38,981 bases of DNA from an uncultured Clostridium sp. (GTDB lineage: Bacteria > Bacillota_I > Bacilli_A > RF39 > UBA660). The stretch spans positions 1 through 38,981 of the forward strand of contig CAJJPX010000014.1 in the NCBI GenBank assembly GCA_905193755.1, given 5' to 3'. A model generated the notes under the pieces. It searched no databases and was not told the DNA's origin. It saw only the letters and a list, made by a program, of their open reading frames with translations. This document shows positions 8,777 through 16,115 of the stretch, piece after piece; the first letter of the stretch is position 1, and each line of letters begins with the position of its first letter. Both the position numbers and the translations under genes were made by a program.

Positions 8777-8806
8777 ATTATATAAAATTGTTCAAGTGTA
8801 AATCAA
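8777..8806 (-). promoter_or_regulatory. Promoter of the InlB-repeat protein gene
   Basis: Minus strand -35 TTGATT (8801-8806), 18 bp spacer, -10 TATAAT (8777-8782). The leader holds a small hairpin TAGC-GTAAA-GCTA that repeats the AGCGTAAAGC core of the ftsZ terminator about 90 bp away. Confidence 0.6.
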
Positions 8807-8829
8807 TATACAATGTAAACATTTTGTAA

Positions 8830-8851
8830 ATAAAAAGAGCTTTACGCTCTT
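8830..8851 (-). terminator. Intrinsic terminator of ftsA-ftsZ
   Basis: Minus strand AAGAGC-GTAAA-GCTCTT followed by TTTATTT; it overlaps the ftsZ stop codon. Confidence 0.75.
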
Positions 8852-9908
8852 AGAAATCTCTATTTCTTAGGAATGCTGGCATTTCAAGTTCTTCATCGTC
8901 TTCTATTTCTTGAATTGCTTTCTTTTCTCCTTCGATTGATCTATATAGTGGTTCAGTTGAATCTTCAAATCCTGTTGCGATTACTGTTACTACTATTTCA
9001 TCAGTAAGTGCTTCGTTGATAACTGCACCAAATATAATGTTAACGTCTGTATTGGCTACTGCTCTTACTACTTCTACTGCATCTTCTGCTTCGAATAATG
9101 TCATTGAGTTACCACCAGTGATATTTACAATACAATCTGTTGCTCCATTAATAGTTTGTTCAAGCAATGGACTATTTACGGCTTGTTTTGCAGCTTCTAC
9201 TGCTCTATTATCACCAAATCCAACACCTATACCAATAAGTGCATCTCCTCTATCTTCCATTATTGTTCTAACATCTGCGAAGTCTAAGTTAACAAGTCCT
9301 GGAACACTAATTAAGTCAGATATAGATTGAACACCTAATCTAAGTACGTTATCTACTTCTTTAAATGCAGCATTTAATGGTGTACTTCTATCTATTAAGT
9401 CTCTTAATTTATCATTTGGAATTACTACGATAGTGTCTACATGTTTTCTAAGTTCATCTAAACCTACCAAAGCATAATCCATTCTTTTCTTACCTTCGAA
9501 TTTGAATGGTTTTGTAACTATAGCCACTGTTAAGCAACCTAAGTTTTGAGCTATTTCAGCAACTACTGGAGCAGCACCTGTACCAGTACCACCACCAAGT
9601 CCACAAGTTACGAATACCATATCTGCTCCGCGTAAAGAATCTTCAATTTCTTCTTTAGCTTCAAGTGCAGCTTCTCTTCCTACTTCTGGTCTTGTTCCAG
9701 CTCCTCTTCCTTTAGTTATAGTTTTACCTAATTGTATTTTGTGTTCTGCATGGGAAACATTTAATACTTGTTGATCAGTATTTGCTACGATAAATTCAAC
9801 ACCACGAAGTCCTGAATCTATCATTCTGTTTACAGCATTACATCCACCGCCACCGACACCAATTACTTTTATGTCAGCTATTTGATCCATCTCTAGTTTA
9901 TTATTCAT
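8850..9908 (-). CDS. ftsZ: Cell division protein FtsZ
   Basis: 352 residues. FtsZ is the tubulin-like GTPase that builds the division ring. It has KVIGVGGGGCNAVNRMI at 14-30, the GTP loop GGGTGTG at 105-111, and the T7-loop region near NLDFADV. The disordered C-terminal linker is short (about 30 residues, EKKAIQEIEDDEELE) and ends in MPAFLRNRDF, a good match to the conserved C-terminal peptide that binds FtsA, SepF and EzrA. It starts 10 nt after ftsA with a GGAGTG ribosome binding site. The rest of the usual division and cell-wall cluster is not in the window. Confidence 0.98.
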   Translation of the reverse strand: MNNKLEMDQIADIKVIGVGGGGCNAVNRMIDSGLRGVEFIVANTDQQVLNVSHAEHKIQLGKTITKGRGAGTRPEVGREAALEAKEEIEDSLRGADMVFVTCGLGGGTGTGAAPVVAEIAQNLGCLTVAIVTKPFKFEGKKRMDYALVGLDELRKHVDTIVVIPNDKLRDLIDRSTPLNAAFKEVDNVLRLGVQSISDLISVPGLVNLDFADVRTIMEDRGDALIGIGVGFGDNRAVEAAKQAVNSPLLEQTINGATDCIVNITGGNSMTLFEAEDAVEVVRAVANTDVNIIFGAVINEALTDEIVVTVIATGFEDSTEPLYRSIEGEKKAIQEIEDDEELEMPAFLRNRDF

Positions 9909-9918
9909 ATTTCACTCC

Positions 9919-11154
9919 TTAATCGTTGAAAAAATATCCATATATTTTTCCGAGTACTGTATTATTATTAGATTTCTTTATATTAATTAATTCTTCTTGC
10001 AAATCCTCATCAACTGTGTATGCAAGCTTATTTCTAAAAGCTAATTTATCATGATAGTATTTGATAAGACCTAATGAACTAGAGTATTTATTACTTCTAC
10101 ATCCAATCTCATTTACGTGATATCTTTCCATTTCTCTTCCAAATACTTCATCAACTACTAAGTTAAAATCATTAACTTCAGTTGTTCCCCCTGTAAATAT
10201 TATATAACTTATTTCTAGCTTTGTTAAGAGGTTAATTTGCTTTTTAGCAAGGTCTAATAACTCTTTTATTCTAGAACATATTATCTCACTAATCTCATAT
10301 TGATTTATTTTAATATTTTCTTTAGAGTTTGTCAACACGTCCTCACTCCAACTAGTTGATGCATTTCTCTTACTAGCAAGAGCAAATTTTTCTTTTAACT
10401 CTTTAGCTTTCTTTCTACTTATATCATATATATAACAAATATCTCTGTCAATATTTTTGCCACCTACTTCGATATTTTCTGTGTCTACTAATATTCCTTT
10501 TTTGAAAATACTTACTTCTGTTTTTTCTTCTCCGATGTTTACTACTGCTACGTTTTTAGAATCTAATGTTTTAGTTTTGAATTCGTAATAGTCGGCTACA
10601 CTTCCAAAGTTTATGTCTACTATTCCTACTCCAATACTATCTAGTAATGATACAGCAGCATATACATTCTTTTTAGGAGCTAAACTCATTACTGCTTTGC
10701 ATCTTAATACTTTTGCTTGTTTTCCTTTTGGATCTTTTGTTTTTTCTTCATCATCAAGCATAAATTCTATAGGCATAACTGAAACAAATTCTTTATTATT
10801 TGGTACTTTGTTGTAAACGCATGATTGAAGAACTTTTACTATATCATTTCCAGTTACGATTGAGTCTTCACTTTTAATGCTTGTTTTTCCTTCTACTATA
10901 GTGAACTCTGCATAGTATGATGGAATTGTTAATACTACTTTATTTATTCTTATATTTAGCATTTCTTCACATCTATTAAATACTTCTTTTAATGATATTA
11001 ATGTTTCTTCTGGGTTTACTATAATACCTTTTTTAACTCCTTTTGATTTTACTTCAGATACAGCAAGAACGTGTACATCATCTTCGTACACTTCGCCTAC
11101 TACTAACTTAACTGTAGAACTACCAATATCTAAACTTGATATTATTTCTTTCAT
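9919..11154 (-). CDS. ftsA: Cell division protein FtsA
   Basis: 411 residues from the chosen start. FtsA is the actin-like membrane tether for FtsZ. SSLDIGSSTVKLVVGEV is the phosphate-1 region, VAVVNIGEEKTEVSIF is phosphate-2, and IIFTGGTTEVND is the adenosine motif. The 1C domain lies between the first two. The C-terminus VLGKIYGYFFND is a short amphipathic helix that fits the membrane-targeting sequence. An upstream in-frame start exists, but AGGAGG sits just before the ATG at 11152-11154, so MKEIIS is the start. Together with ftsZ it forms a two-gene unit with an extended -10 promoter at 11177. Confidence 0.93.
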   Translation of the reverse strand: MKEIISSLDIGSSTVKLVVGEVYEDDVHVLAVSEVKSKGVKKGIIVNPEETLISLKEVFNRCEEMLNIRINKVVLTIPSYYAEFTIVEGKTSIKSEDSIVTGNDIVKVLQSCVYNKVPNNKEFVSVMPIEFMLDDEEKTKDPKGKQAKVLRCKAVMSLAPKKNVYAAVSLLDSIGVGIVDINFGSVADYYEFKTKTLDSKNVAVVNIGEEKTEVSIFKKGILVDTENIEVGGKNIDRDICYIYDISRKKAKELKEKFALASKRNASTSWSEDVLTNSKENIKINQYEISEIICSRIKELLDLAKKQINLLTKLEISYIIFTGGTTEVNDFNLVVDEVFGREMERYHVNEIGCRSNKYSSSLGLIKYYHDKLAFRNKLAYTVDEDLQEELINIKKSNNNTVLGKIYGYFFND

Positions 11155-11176
11155 GTATCCTCCTATAATCATTATC

Positions 11177-11205
11177 ATTATATCAAAAAAAATTCTTTTT
11201 TTAAA
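11177..11205 (-). promoter_or_regulatory. Extended -10 promoter of ftsA-ftsZ
   Basis: TGATATAAT with TATAAT at 11177-11182; TTTAAA at 11200-11205 is a weak -35 at 17 bp and lies inside the hairpin of the preceding terminator. Confidence 0.55.
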
Positions 11206-11210
11206 GAATT
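11183..11210 (-). terminator. Intrinsic terminator of the gene at 11201-11701
   Basis: Minus strand AATTCTTT-AAAA-AAAGAATT followed by a T-run; the 5' arm covers the stop codon. Confidence 0.75.
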
Positions 11211-11701
11211 ACTTCATCAAAAACGTATTTTATACTAAATTCATAGTATGGTTGTTCTATTATGTCTTTACCATTATACGTTATTTTTATATTTAGTTTT
11301 TCAGTTTTGCCACCTTCGATGATATTATTTTTATCTAGTGATAAGTCTATATTTACGTTTTTGGTGTCTATGTTTGTGAATATGTTTTCTATGTACATAT
11401 TTGTTATTTTAGCATTTATGTTTCCTATGTTTGTTACATCTATACTAAATGAGTTTGTCTTTCTAAATTTGTTTAGGTTTGGTACTTTGACTGTTATTGT
11501 GTTATTATCACTATCTAGTTTTACTGTCATATCAGTGTCATAATCTATTGTTACATTACTAAACTTAATGTCATAGTATTTCTTTTTAATATCAGTATTT
11601 CCTCTTACTGTGAAATTATTTAAAAGATAAAATAGTGAACCTGCGAAAACAAGTAAACTGAATAATAATACAATTAGTGTGTATGTTATTTTTTCTTTCA
11701 T
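11201..11701 (-). CDS. Membrane-anchored beta-rich extracellular protein, unknown function
   Basis: 166 residues. One N-terminal membrane segment (about 6-28, ITYTLIVLLFSLLVFAGSLF) is followed by a polar beta-rich region. Segments such as NSFSIDVTNIGNINAKI and EGGKTEKLNIKITYNG resemble the Ig-like pattern in the SipW-type protein at 1-527 and in TasA/camelysin relatives, but the AYFT end of the signal is missing. No family is claimed. It has its own terminator, and an extended -10 sequence (TGTTATTAT, -10 at 11725-11730) upstream, so it is likely transcribed alone, upstream of ftsA. Confidence 0.65.
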   Translation of the reverse strand: MKEKITYTLIVLLFSLLVFAGSLFYLLNNFTVRGNTDIKKKYYDIKFSNVTIDYDTDMTVKLDSDNNTITVKVPNLNKFRKTNSFSIDVTNIGNINAKITNMYIENIFTNIDTKNVNIDLSLDKNNIIEGGKTEKLNIKITYNGKDIIEQPYYEFSIKYVFDEVIL

Positions 11702-11742
11702 AGTACCCTTCCTATTCTATAGATATAATAACATAAATAAAG

Positions 11743-11768
11743 AAAAAAAGCATTAGTTTCCTAATACT
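11743..11768 (-). terminator. Intrinsic terminator of the Nudix gene, GAAA loop
   Basis: Minus strand AGTATTAG-GAAA-CTAATGCT then seven T. Almost identical to the terminator at 13354-13378. The 86 bases between it and the Nudix stop hold nothing else I can identify. Confidence 0.85.
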
Positions 11769-11854
11769 ATTGTTATTTTGTCATAAAATTATTTTATTGT
11801 TAAATTGAATTTTCATTTTTTGTACTATGTTCATTATCAATTATATGTTTATGA

Positions 11855-12280
11855 TTATTCGTATATTATTCCTTCTTTATATTTTTCAATGCATTTCTTG
11901 CTTGGATTATATAAATTAGTTGGTAAATCATTTAAGTCGAACCATTTCCATTCTAATATTGTTTCTGGTTCCATTGTTTTTACTTCTCCGGTATATTCTC
12001 TTACTATAAACCCAACAGTAACATAGTGCGCAGTATCTGTCATATCATCAGATATGCATAATAAATCTAGTTTTGTAGCTTTTAAACTTGTTTCTTCTTC
12101 TAGTTCTCTTTTTGCTGCATCAACTAACTTTTCCATAAATTCTACTTTACCACCAGGCATAGTCCAAGTTCCTTGGCCTTGTAGTTCACTACTTGCTTTT
12201 TCTTTGTTTGGATTTCTTAACCCTAGTAATATTTTACCTTCTTTTAATACCATTACTCCTACGCCCAAACCAGGTTTCAT
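11855..12280 (-). CDS. Nudix hydrolase (MutT/NUDT family)
   Basis: 141 residues, one Nudix domain. The box reads GGKVEFME (about 43-50), then AAKRELEEETSL; the usual Gly of REUxEExGU is Ser, while the metal-binding glutamates are kept. The N-terminal GVGVMVLKEGKILLG and the GTWTMPGG stretch are typical of dinucleotide and nucleotide-triphosphate pyrophosphohydrolases. The substrate (oxidised nucleotides or nucleotide sugars) cannot be told from sequence. Single-gene unit with a strong promoter at 12301 and a GAAA-loop terminator at 11743. Confidence 0.9.
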   Translation of the reverse strand: MKPGLGVGVMVLKEGKILLGLRNPNKEKASSELQGQGTWTMPGGKVEFMEKLVDAAKRELEEETSLKATKLDLLCISDDMTDTAHYVTVGFIVREYTGEVKTMEPETILEWKWFDLNDLPTNLYNPSKKCIEKYKEGIIYE

Positions 12281-12300
12281 TTGCTTTCACCTCTACATTG

Positions 12301-12329
12301 ATTATAACATAGCCTAAGGCATATTTGAA
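12301..12329 (-). promoter_or_regulatory. Promoter of the Nudix gene with palindrome in the spacer
   Basis: -35 TTCAAA (12324-12329), 17 bp spacer, -10 TATAAT (12301-12306). The spacer contains the perfect inverted repeat GCCTAAGGC (12312-12320), a possible operator. Confidence 0.6.
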
Positions 12330-12348
12330 CATACTTATTCTTATATCT

Positions 12349-13293
12349 TTATTTTGTTATGAAGTTAATAATTAAATCAATTAATATTTCTTTTTCTTTT
12401 GGATTAGACTCAGCTACTAAAAGTGTTATTGCTGCTAATGTGTTATTATCAATTATTTGATTATTATCTTTATTCAATATACCATAAAAATTTAAAAAAT
12501 ATATAAATAATGCTGCTGCAATTCTTTTATTTCCATCTATATAAATATGATTTTTAACTATGAGATATAGAAAATTTGCTGCCTTTTCTTCTACACTTTT
12601 ATATACTTCTTTTCCGTCAAAAGTTTGATATAAATCATTTATAATTGAATCTAAACCTTTATTCCTTTCTATCGCAAATAAATTACTTTCGATATTAAAT
12701 TTTAGTTTATTAACAATATTTATACATTCTTCATATTTAATTTGTTCTTTACTATTACTTCCTTTAGGATTTGATAAAGTATTATGATCGTAATCATCTA
12801 AAAGATTAAGTGCTTTTGAATAGTTACCTATAACTTTTAATATTTCCCCTGCATCACCATTATTTAGCTTTTCATCTATTCTATTAGCAATATCAATTAA
12901 TTTAACTGTTTTTTCTAAATATTCTAATCTTTTTTGATTTACTGCATAGCCTTTAATCATATAGTCTTTTAGTATTTTATTTGCCCATTTTCTAAATGTC
13001 ACTCCTTGAGGTGATTTTACCCTGTATCCAATACTTATAATCATGTCGAGATTGTAATATTCAATACTACGAATTATCTTTCTATTTCCCTCTTTTTGAA
13101 CTGTTGCAAAATTTGCAACAGTTGAGCTGTTTAGTTCTTCCTTTAATATATTCTTGATGTGTCTTGAAATAACAGATTTATCTCTATCAAATAATTTAGT
13201 CATTTGTTCTAAAGATAGCCATACAGTTTCATCCTTCATATTAACTTCTAATTTTACCTTTTGATTCTCAAATAATACTATTTCATTTTTCAT
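12349..13293 (-). CDS. RhuM-family protein fused to a Fic/Doc domain
   Basis: 314 residues. The N-terminal ~125 residues match the RhuM family (TVWLSLEQMTKLFDRDKS, then IEYYNLDMIISIGYRV, FRKWANKILKDYMIKGYAVN). The C-terminal half has the Fic/Doc core HIYIDGNKR (249-257), the HxFx(D/N)GNKR form typical of Doc rather than classical Fic AMP-transferases. Doc-type enzymes phosphorylate or AMPylate target proteins; the activity and target here are unknown. No Phd-like antitoxin gene adjoins it. RhuM proteins are patchily spread and often carried by mobile DNA. The ATG follows TAGGAGGATAAA. TATAAT at about 13313 is a probable -10, with no clear -35. Confidence 0.85.
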   Translation of the reverse strand: MKNEIVLFENQKVKLEVNMKDETVWLSLEQMTKLFDRDKSVISRHIKNILKEELNSSTVANFATVQKEGNRKIIRSIEYYNLDMIISIGYRVKSPQGVTFRKWANKILKDYMIKGYAVNQKRLEYLEKTVKLIDIANRIDEKLNNGDAGEILKVIGNYSKALNLLDDYDHNTLSNPKGSNSKEQIKYEECINIVNKLKFNIESNLFAIERNKGLDSIINDLYQTFDGKEVYKSVEEKAANFLYLIVKNHIYIDGNKRIAAALFIYFLNFYGILNKDNNQIIDNNTLAAITLLVAESNPKEKEILIDLIINFITK

Positions 13294-13353
13294 TGTTTTA
13301 TCCTCCTAATATTATAGTTAGATAAAACTTTGTAAAACACTTCAAATTGTATT

Positions 13354-13378
13354 AAAAAAGTATTAGTTTCCTAATACT
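13354..13378 (-). terminator. Intrinsic terminator of the lipoprotein gene, GAAA loop
   Basis: Minus strand AGTATTAG-GAAA-CTAATACT (perfect 8-bp stem) then TTTTT; it begins in the stop codon of the lipoprotein gene. Confidence 0.85.
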
Positions 13379-14357
13379 ATTTTGTTAGAGATACTACTGA
13401 TGTTGATGATGCTACTTTAAGAAGTTCTTCGTTTGTTAAGTTATCACCTATAATGTAGTAATCTTTTCCATTCATATTCCAATTTAGAGATGAACCAGTT
13501 AATGTGCCTAAGACATTTTCATAGAATACTAGTTCTCCTGATACACTTGTTACCTCGAAATCTTTTGGTGCTTTAGATGCTTCTTCTATTAAGATAAATG
13601 ACTTATCACCAGTGAATGTTAATATTACTCTTTCTGAATCCTTTGATTTAACAGTTTCTTCACTTTTAAATTTTGTACCAGTTGGCAAGTACATTGGATA
13701 AACTATTTCATCAATCTTACTTACATCTTTACAACACTCTTCATCTGCATTACTTTCTACATTGAAATAATCTTCTTTGAAGTCAGGTTTGAAGTCTATT
13801 TTAGATATTTTGAATGTTATATTAGCAACTCCGTCTTTATTAAATACGTTTACTTCTTCTGGATTCATATCTTTGTTAAATACTATTTTTTGACTTATGA
13901 GTGAGCTATTATTAGGATAATTCACAGATGAAGATAAGATATATTTTTCTTCACTTTCTTCTAAAATAACATTTGAATCATTTTCTAAATCTTTTAAAAG
14001 TGATGATAAGATATATGCTTGACTACTGTTATATGGCCACTCACTTTGAAATTTAAAGCTTTTATTTAGTGATGGTGTTACGACATAAACTCCATCCTTA
14101 TTTTTTAATATTATTTGTTCATGACTATTATCTTTGTTGGTTAGTGATGCTTTATAATAGTCTCCTTCCATATAATCTACTTTAACATCGTAATGATAAA
14201 GTTCTTCATTACTAACAATATCCATTTGACCGGTTAATGTATACTTTGAGTTATCATTTAAAAGTTTTTTATATTCATTTATTGCTTTTTTAGAATCCAT
14301 TTTATTACAGCCTACTAAAAGAAAACATGATACTAGTAATAATATTACTTTTTTTAT
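13377..14357 (-). CDS. Lipoprotein, GerS/LolA-like plus DUF4367-like domain, apparent AUA start
   Basis: The first ATG (14298-14300) lies just after an in-frame lipoprotein signal: KKVILLLVSCFLLVGC with lipobox LVGC. Going upstream there is no ATG, GTG, TTG or CTG start before the stop at 14376-14378. A GAAGGGGG ribosome binding site ends 7 nt before an ATA codon at 14355-14357, so I place the start there (326 residues). The mature part first looks LolA/GerS-like (YTLTGQMDIVSNEE; NSSQAYILSSLLKDLEND), then DUF4367-like (VYPMYLPTGTKFKSEE; KSFILIEEASKAP). GerS-type lipoproteins act in spore cortex germination in clostridia; here the role is only inferred. Divergent from the DUF378 gene. A sequencing error in an ATG start is the main alternative. 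Confidence 0.7.
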   Translation of the reverse strand: MKKVILLLVSCFLLVGCNKMDSKKAINEYKKLLNDNSKYTLTGQMDIVSNEELYHYDVKVDYMEGDYYKASLTNKDNSHEQIILKNKDGVYVVTPSLNKSFKFQSEWPYNSSQAYILSSLLKDLENDSNVILEESEEKYILSSSVNYPNNSSLISQKIVFNKDMNPEEVNVFNKDGVANITFKISKIDFKPDFKEDYFNVESNADEECCKDVSKIDEIVYPMYLPTGTKFKSEETVKSKDSERVILTFTGDKSFILIEEASKAPKDFEVTSVSGELVFYENVLGTLTGSSLNWNMNGKDYYIIGDNLTNEELLKVASSTSVVSLTK

Positions 14358-14379
14358 ATTTATTCCCCCTTCACACTAA

Positions 14380-14408
14380 ATTATATTTTAGTTTGTATTT
14401 TATATGAA
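14380..14408 (-). promoter_or_regulatory. Promoter of the AUA-start lipoprotein gene
   Basis: Minus strand -35 TTCATA (14403-14408), 17 bp spacer, -10 TATAAT (14380-14385). The predicted transcript starts only about 15 nt before the proposed ATA codon, leaving room for the ribosome binding site but no other start. Confidence 0.55.
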
Positions 14409-14455
14409 TAGAAAATTTAAAATGAGTAAATAATAATAGTGTGTAAGGAGGAAAG

Positions 14456-14662
14456 ATGAATACGCTTTATAAAGTTGCACTTACATTTACTATAATAGGT
14501 GCTATTAACTGGGGTATGGTTGGAGTATTTAATGTTAACTTAGTATCTTTAATCTTTGGAGTTGATTCTATGTTAACTAATCTTGTATATGCTATTGTTG
14601 GTATATGCGGTCTTATATCAACTGGTATATTATTAAAACCACTTGATGAAAAAATCAAATAG
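14456..14662 (+). CDS. DUF378 family small membrane protein
   Basis: 68 residues with two membrane segments (about 5-27 and 38-60). The motif FTIIGAINWGMVGVFNVNLVS is the hallmark of the DUF378 family (YuzA-like), followed by LVYAIVGICGL. Function unknown across the family. A strong AAGGAGG lies 5 nt before the ATG. Single gene, divergent from the lipoprotein and with its own terminator overlapping the stop codon. Confidence 0.9.
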   Translation: MNTLYKVALTFTIIGAINWGMVGVFNVNLVSLIFGVDSMLTNLVYAIVGICGLISTGILLKPLDEKIK

Positions 14663-14673
14663 TGGTTTTTTTT
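14635..14673 (+). terminator. Intrinsic terminator of the DUF378 gene
   Basis: Stem AAAACCACT/AGTGGTTTT with an inner TGAT/ATCA, then a T-run; it spans the last codons and the TAG stop. Confidence 0.8.
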
Positions 14674-14680
14674 ACATTTA

Positions 14681-14704
14681 AAAAAGTACTATTTCTAGTA
14701 CTTT
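14681..14704 (-). terminator. Intrinsic terminator of rplK-rplA, GAAA loop
   Basis: Minus strand AAAGTACTA-GAAA-TAGTACTTT then T-run, directly after the rplA stop. Fully symmetric, so it may also stop readthrough from the plus strand. Confidence 0.85.
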
Positions 14705-14712
14705 ATTTTTTA

Positions 14713-15402
14713 TTATAATCCTAGAGATGCTTTATCTACTTTTACACCAGGACCCATAGTTGTTGAAACACTAATGTTTTTAACAAAAGTACCTTTAACA
14801 GCTGTTGGTTTATTTTTAACTATTTCACTAACGATAGCTCTTAAGTTTTCTTCAAGTTTTTCTTCGCTAAATGATAGTTTTCCGATTGACATATGAACGT
14901 TTCCATAAGAATCATTCTTATATTCAACCATACCTTTTTTAATATTAGCTATTGCATCTTTTACATTAGTAGTAACTGTTCCAAGTTTTGGGTTTGGCAT
15001 TAATCCTTTAGGACCTAAAACTTTACCAAGTTTACCTAATAATGGCATCATTTCTGGAGTAGCTACGATTGTATCGAATTCGAACCAATTTTCTTTTTCG
15101 ATTTTTTCGATCATATCTTCTGCTCCGCAATAATCAGCTTCACCAGCTTCAGCAGCTTTAGTTTTAGTAACAACTAATATTCTTTTAGTCTTACCAGTTC
15201 CATTTGGAAGAACAAAACTTCCTCTGATATTTTGATCAGTCTTTTTAGCATCTATATTTAAGTTTAATGCTAAGTCTACAGATTCATCAAATTTTCTAGG
15301 TTTAAGACTTTTAAGTACTTTTATCGCTTCAGTAACATCATAGCTTTTATTTTTATCAATGTTACCTAATGCTTCCACATACATCTTACTATGTTTTTTC
15401 AT
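14713..15402 (-). CDS. rplA: 50S ribosomal protein L1
   Basis: 229 residues, normal length. Typical blocks: KSYDVTEAIKVLKSL, FDESVDLALNLNID, RGSFVLPNGTGKTKRI, and MPLLGKLGKVLGPKGLMPNP, the L1 signature. L1 forms the mobile stalk that guides E-site tRNA out, and in many bacteria represses its own operon by binding the leader mRNA. It lies 69 nt after rplK with a good AAGGAGG. rplJ and rplL do not follow; the operon ends here at a terminator. Confidence 0.98.
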   Translation of the reverse strand: MKKHSKMYVEALGNIDKNKSYDVTEAIKVLKSLKPRKFDESVDLALNLNIDAKKTDQNIRGSFVLPNGTGKTKRILVVTKTKAAEAGEADYCGAEDMIEKIEKENWFEFDTIVATPEMMPLLGKLGKVLGPKGLMPNPKLGTVTTNVKDAIANIKKGMVEYKNDSYGNVHMSIGKLSFSEEKLEENLRAIVSEIVKNKPTAVKGTFVKNISVSTTMGPGVKVDKASLGL

Positions 15403-15471
15403 AAACTTAACCTCCTTATGTGGTATTTGGATTATCTATATTTTCTCACGAATAATTTAATTTTTATTTAA

Positions 15472-16080
15472 TTATTCTTCGCTTGCTTTATCTTCGTCTT
15501 CTTTAGATTGTTCTGTTGATTCAACTTCAACATTAGTGCCTTCAGCCATAGCTTTAGCGCTTTCTTCCATTTCTTCAAGAGCTTCTTCTAATTTAGCAGC
15601 TTGAGCTTCTGCTTCAGCAGCTTCCTTAGCATGTTCAGCTAATTCTGAATCATTAAGTCCTTTAATAGCAACACCCATATTTCTAGCTGTTCCAGCAACT
15701 GTATTAATAGCTGCAGCTTCGTCGTATGCATTTAAATCTGGCATTTTGATTTCAGCTATTTTAACGATGTCGTCTTTTGAAATAGTTGCAACAATGTTAT
15801 TAGCACCTTTTGTACTACCTTTTTCAATTCCAGCTGCTTTCTTAATTAATGATGCAGTTGGTGGAGTCTTTAATACGAAGTCAAATGTTCTATCATCATA
15901 AATAGATACTTCAACTGGTATGATATCTCCCATTTTATCTCTTGTTGCTTCATTGTATTTTGTACAGAATTCTTGTAGATTAATTCCTGTAGGTCCTAGT
16001 CCAGTACCGATTGGTGGAGCTGGTGTAGCTTTACCTGCTGGAATTTGTAATTTGATTTTCTTTACAACATTCTTTGCCAC
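15472..16080 (-). CDS. rplK: 50S ribosomal protein L11 with long acidic C-terminal extension
   Basis: 202 residues from the GTG at 16078-16080, which has AGGAGG 8 nt upstream and gives the usual VAKNVVKKIKLQIPAGKA start; an earlier GTG three codons upstream overlaps the ribosome binding site. L11 binds the GTPase-associated centre of 23S rRNA and is needed for the RelA stringent response. The normal L11 (about 141 residues) is complete, including the NTVAGTARNMGVAIKG end. About 60 extra residues follow, Ala/Glu-rich and acidic (AEHAKEAAEAEAQAAKLEEA and then SKEDEDKASEE), probably a helix and a disordered tail. Such a tail is unusual. First gene of the rplK-rplA unit, after a ~100-nt structured leader. 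Confidence 0.95.
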   Translation of the reverse strand: MAKNVVKKIKLQIPAGKATPAPPIGTGLGPTGINLQEFCTKYNEATRDKMGDIIPVEVSIYDDRTFDFVLKTPPTASLIKKAAGIEKGSTKGANNIVATISKDDIVKIAEIKMPDLNAYDEAAAINTVAGTARNMGVAIKGLNDSELAEHAKEAAEAEAQAAKLEEALEEMEESAKAMAEGTNVEVESTEQSKEDEDKASEE

Positions 16081-16115
16081 GAAAAACACCTCCTATATAT
16101 TTTAGTTATTTTTTT

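Noticed and set aside
8751..8846. Duplicated GCTTTACGCT near ftsZ as a binding-site pair
   Set aside because: One copy is explained as a terminator loop and stem, the other as a short leader hairpin; two copies of 10 bp are not enough to claim an operator.
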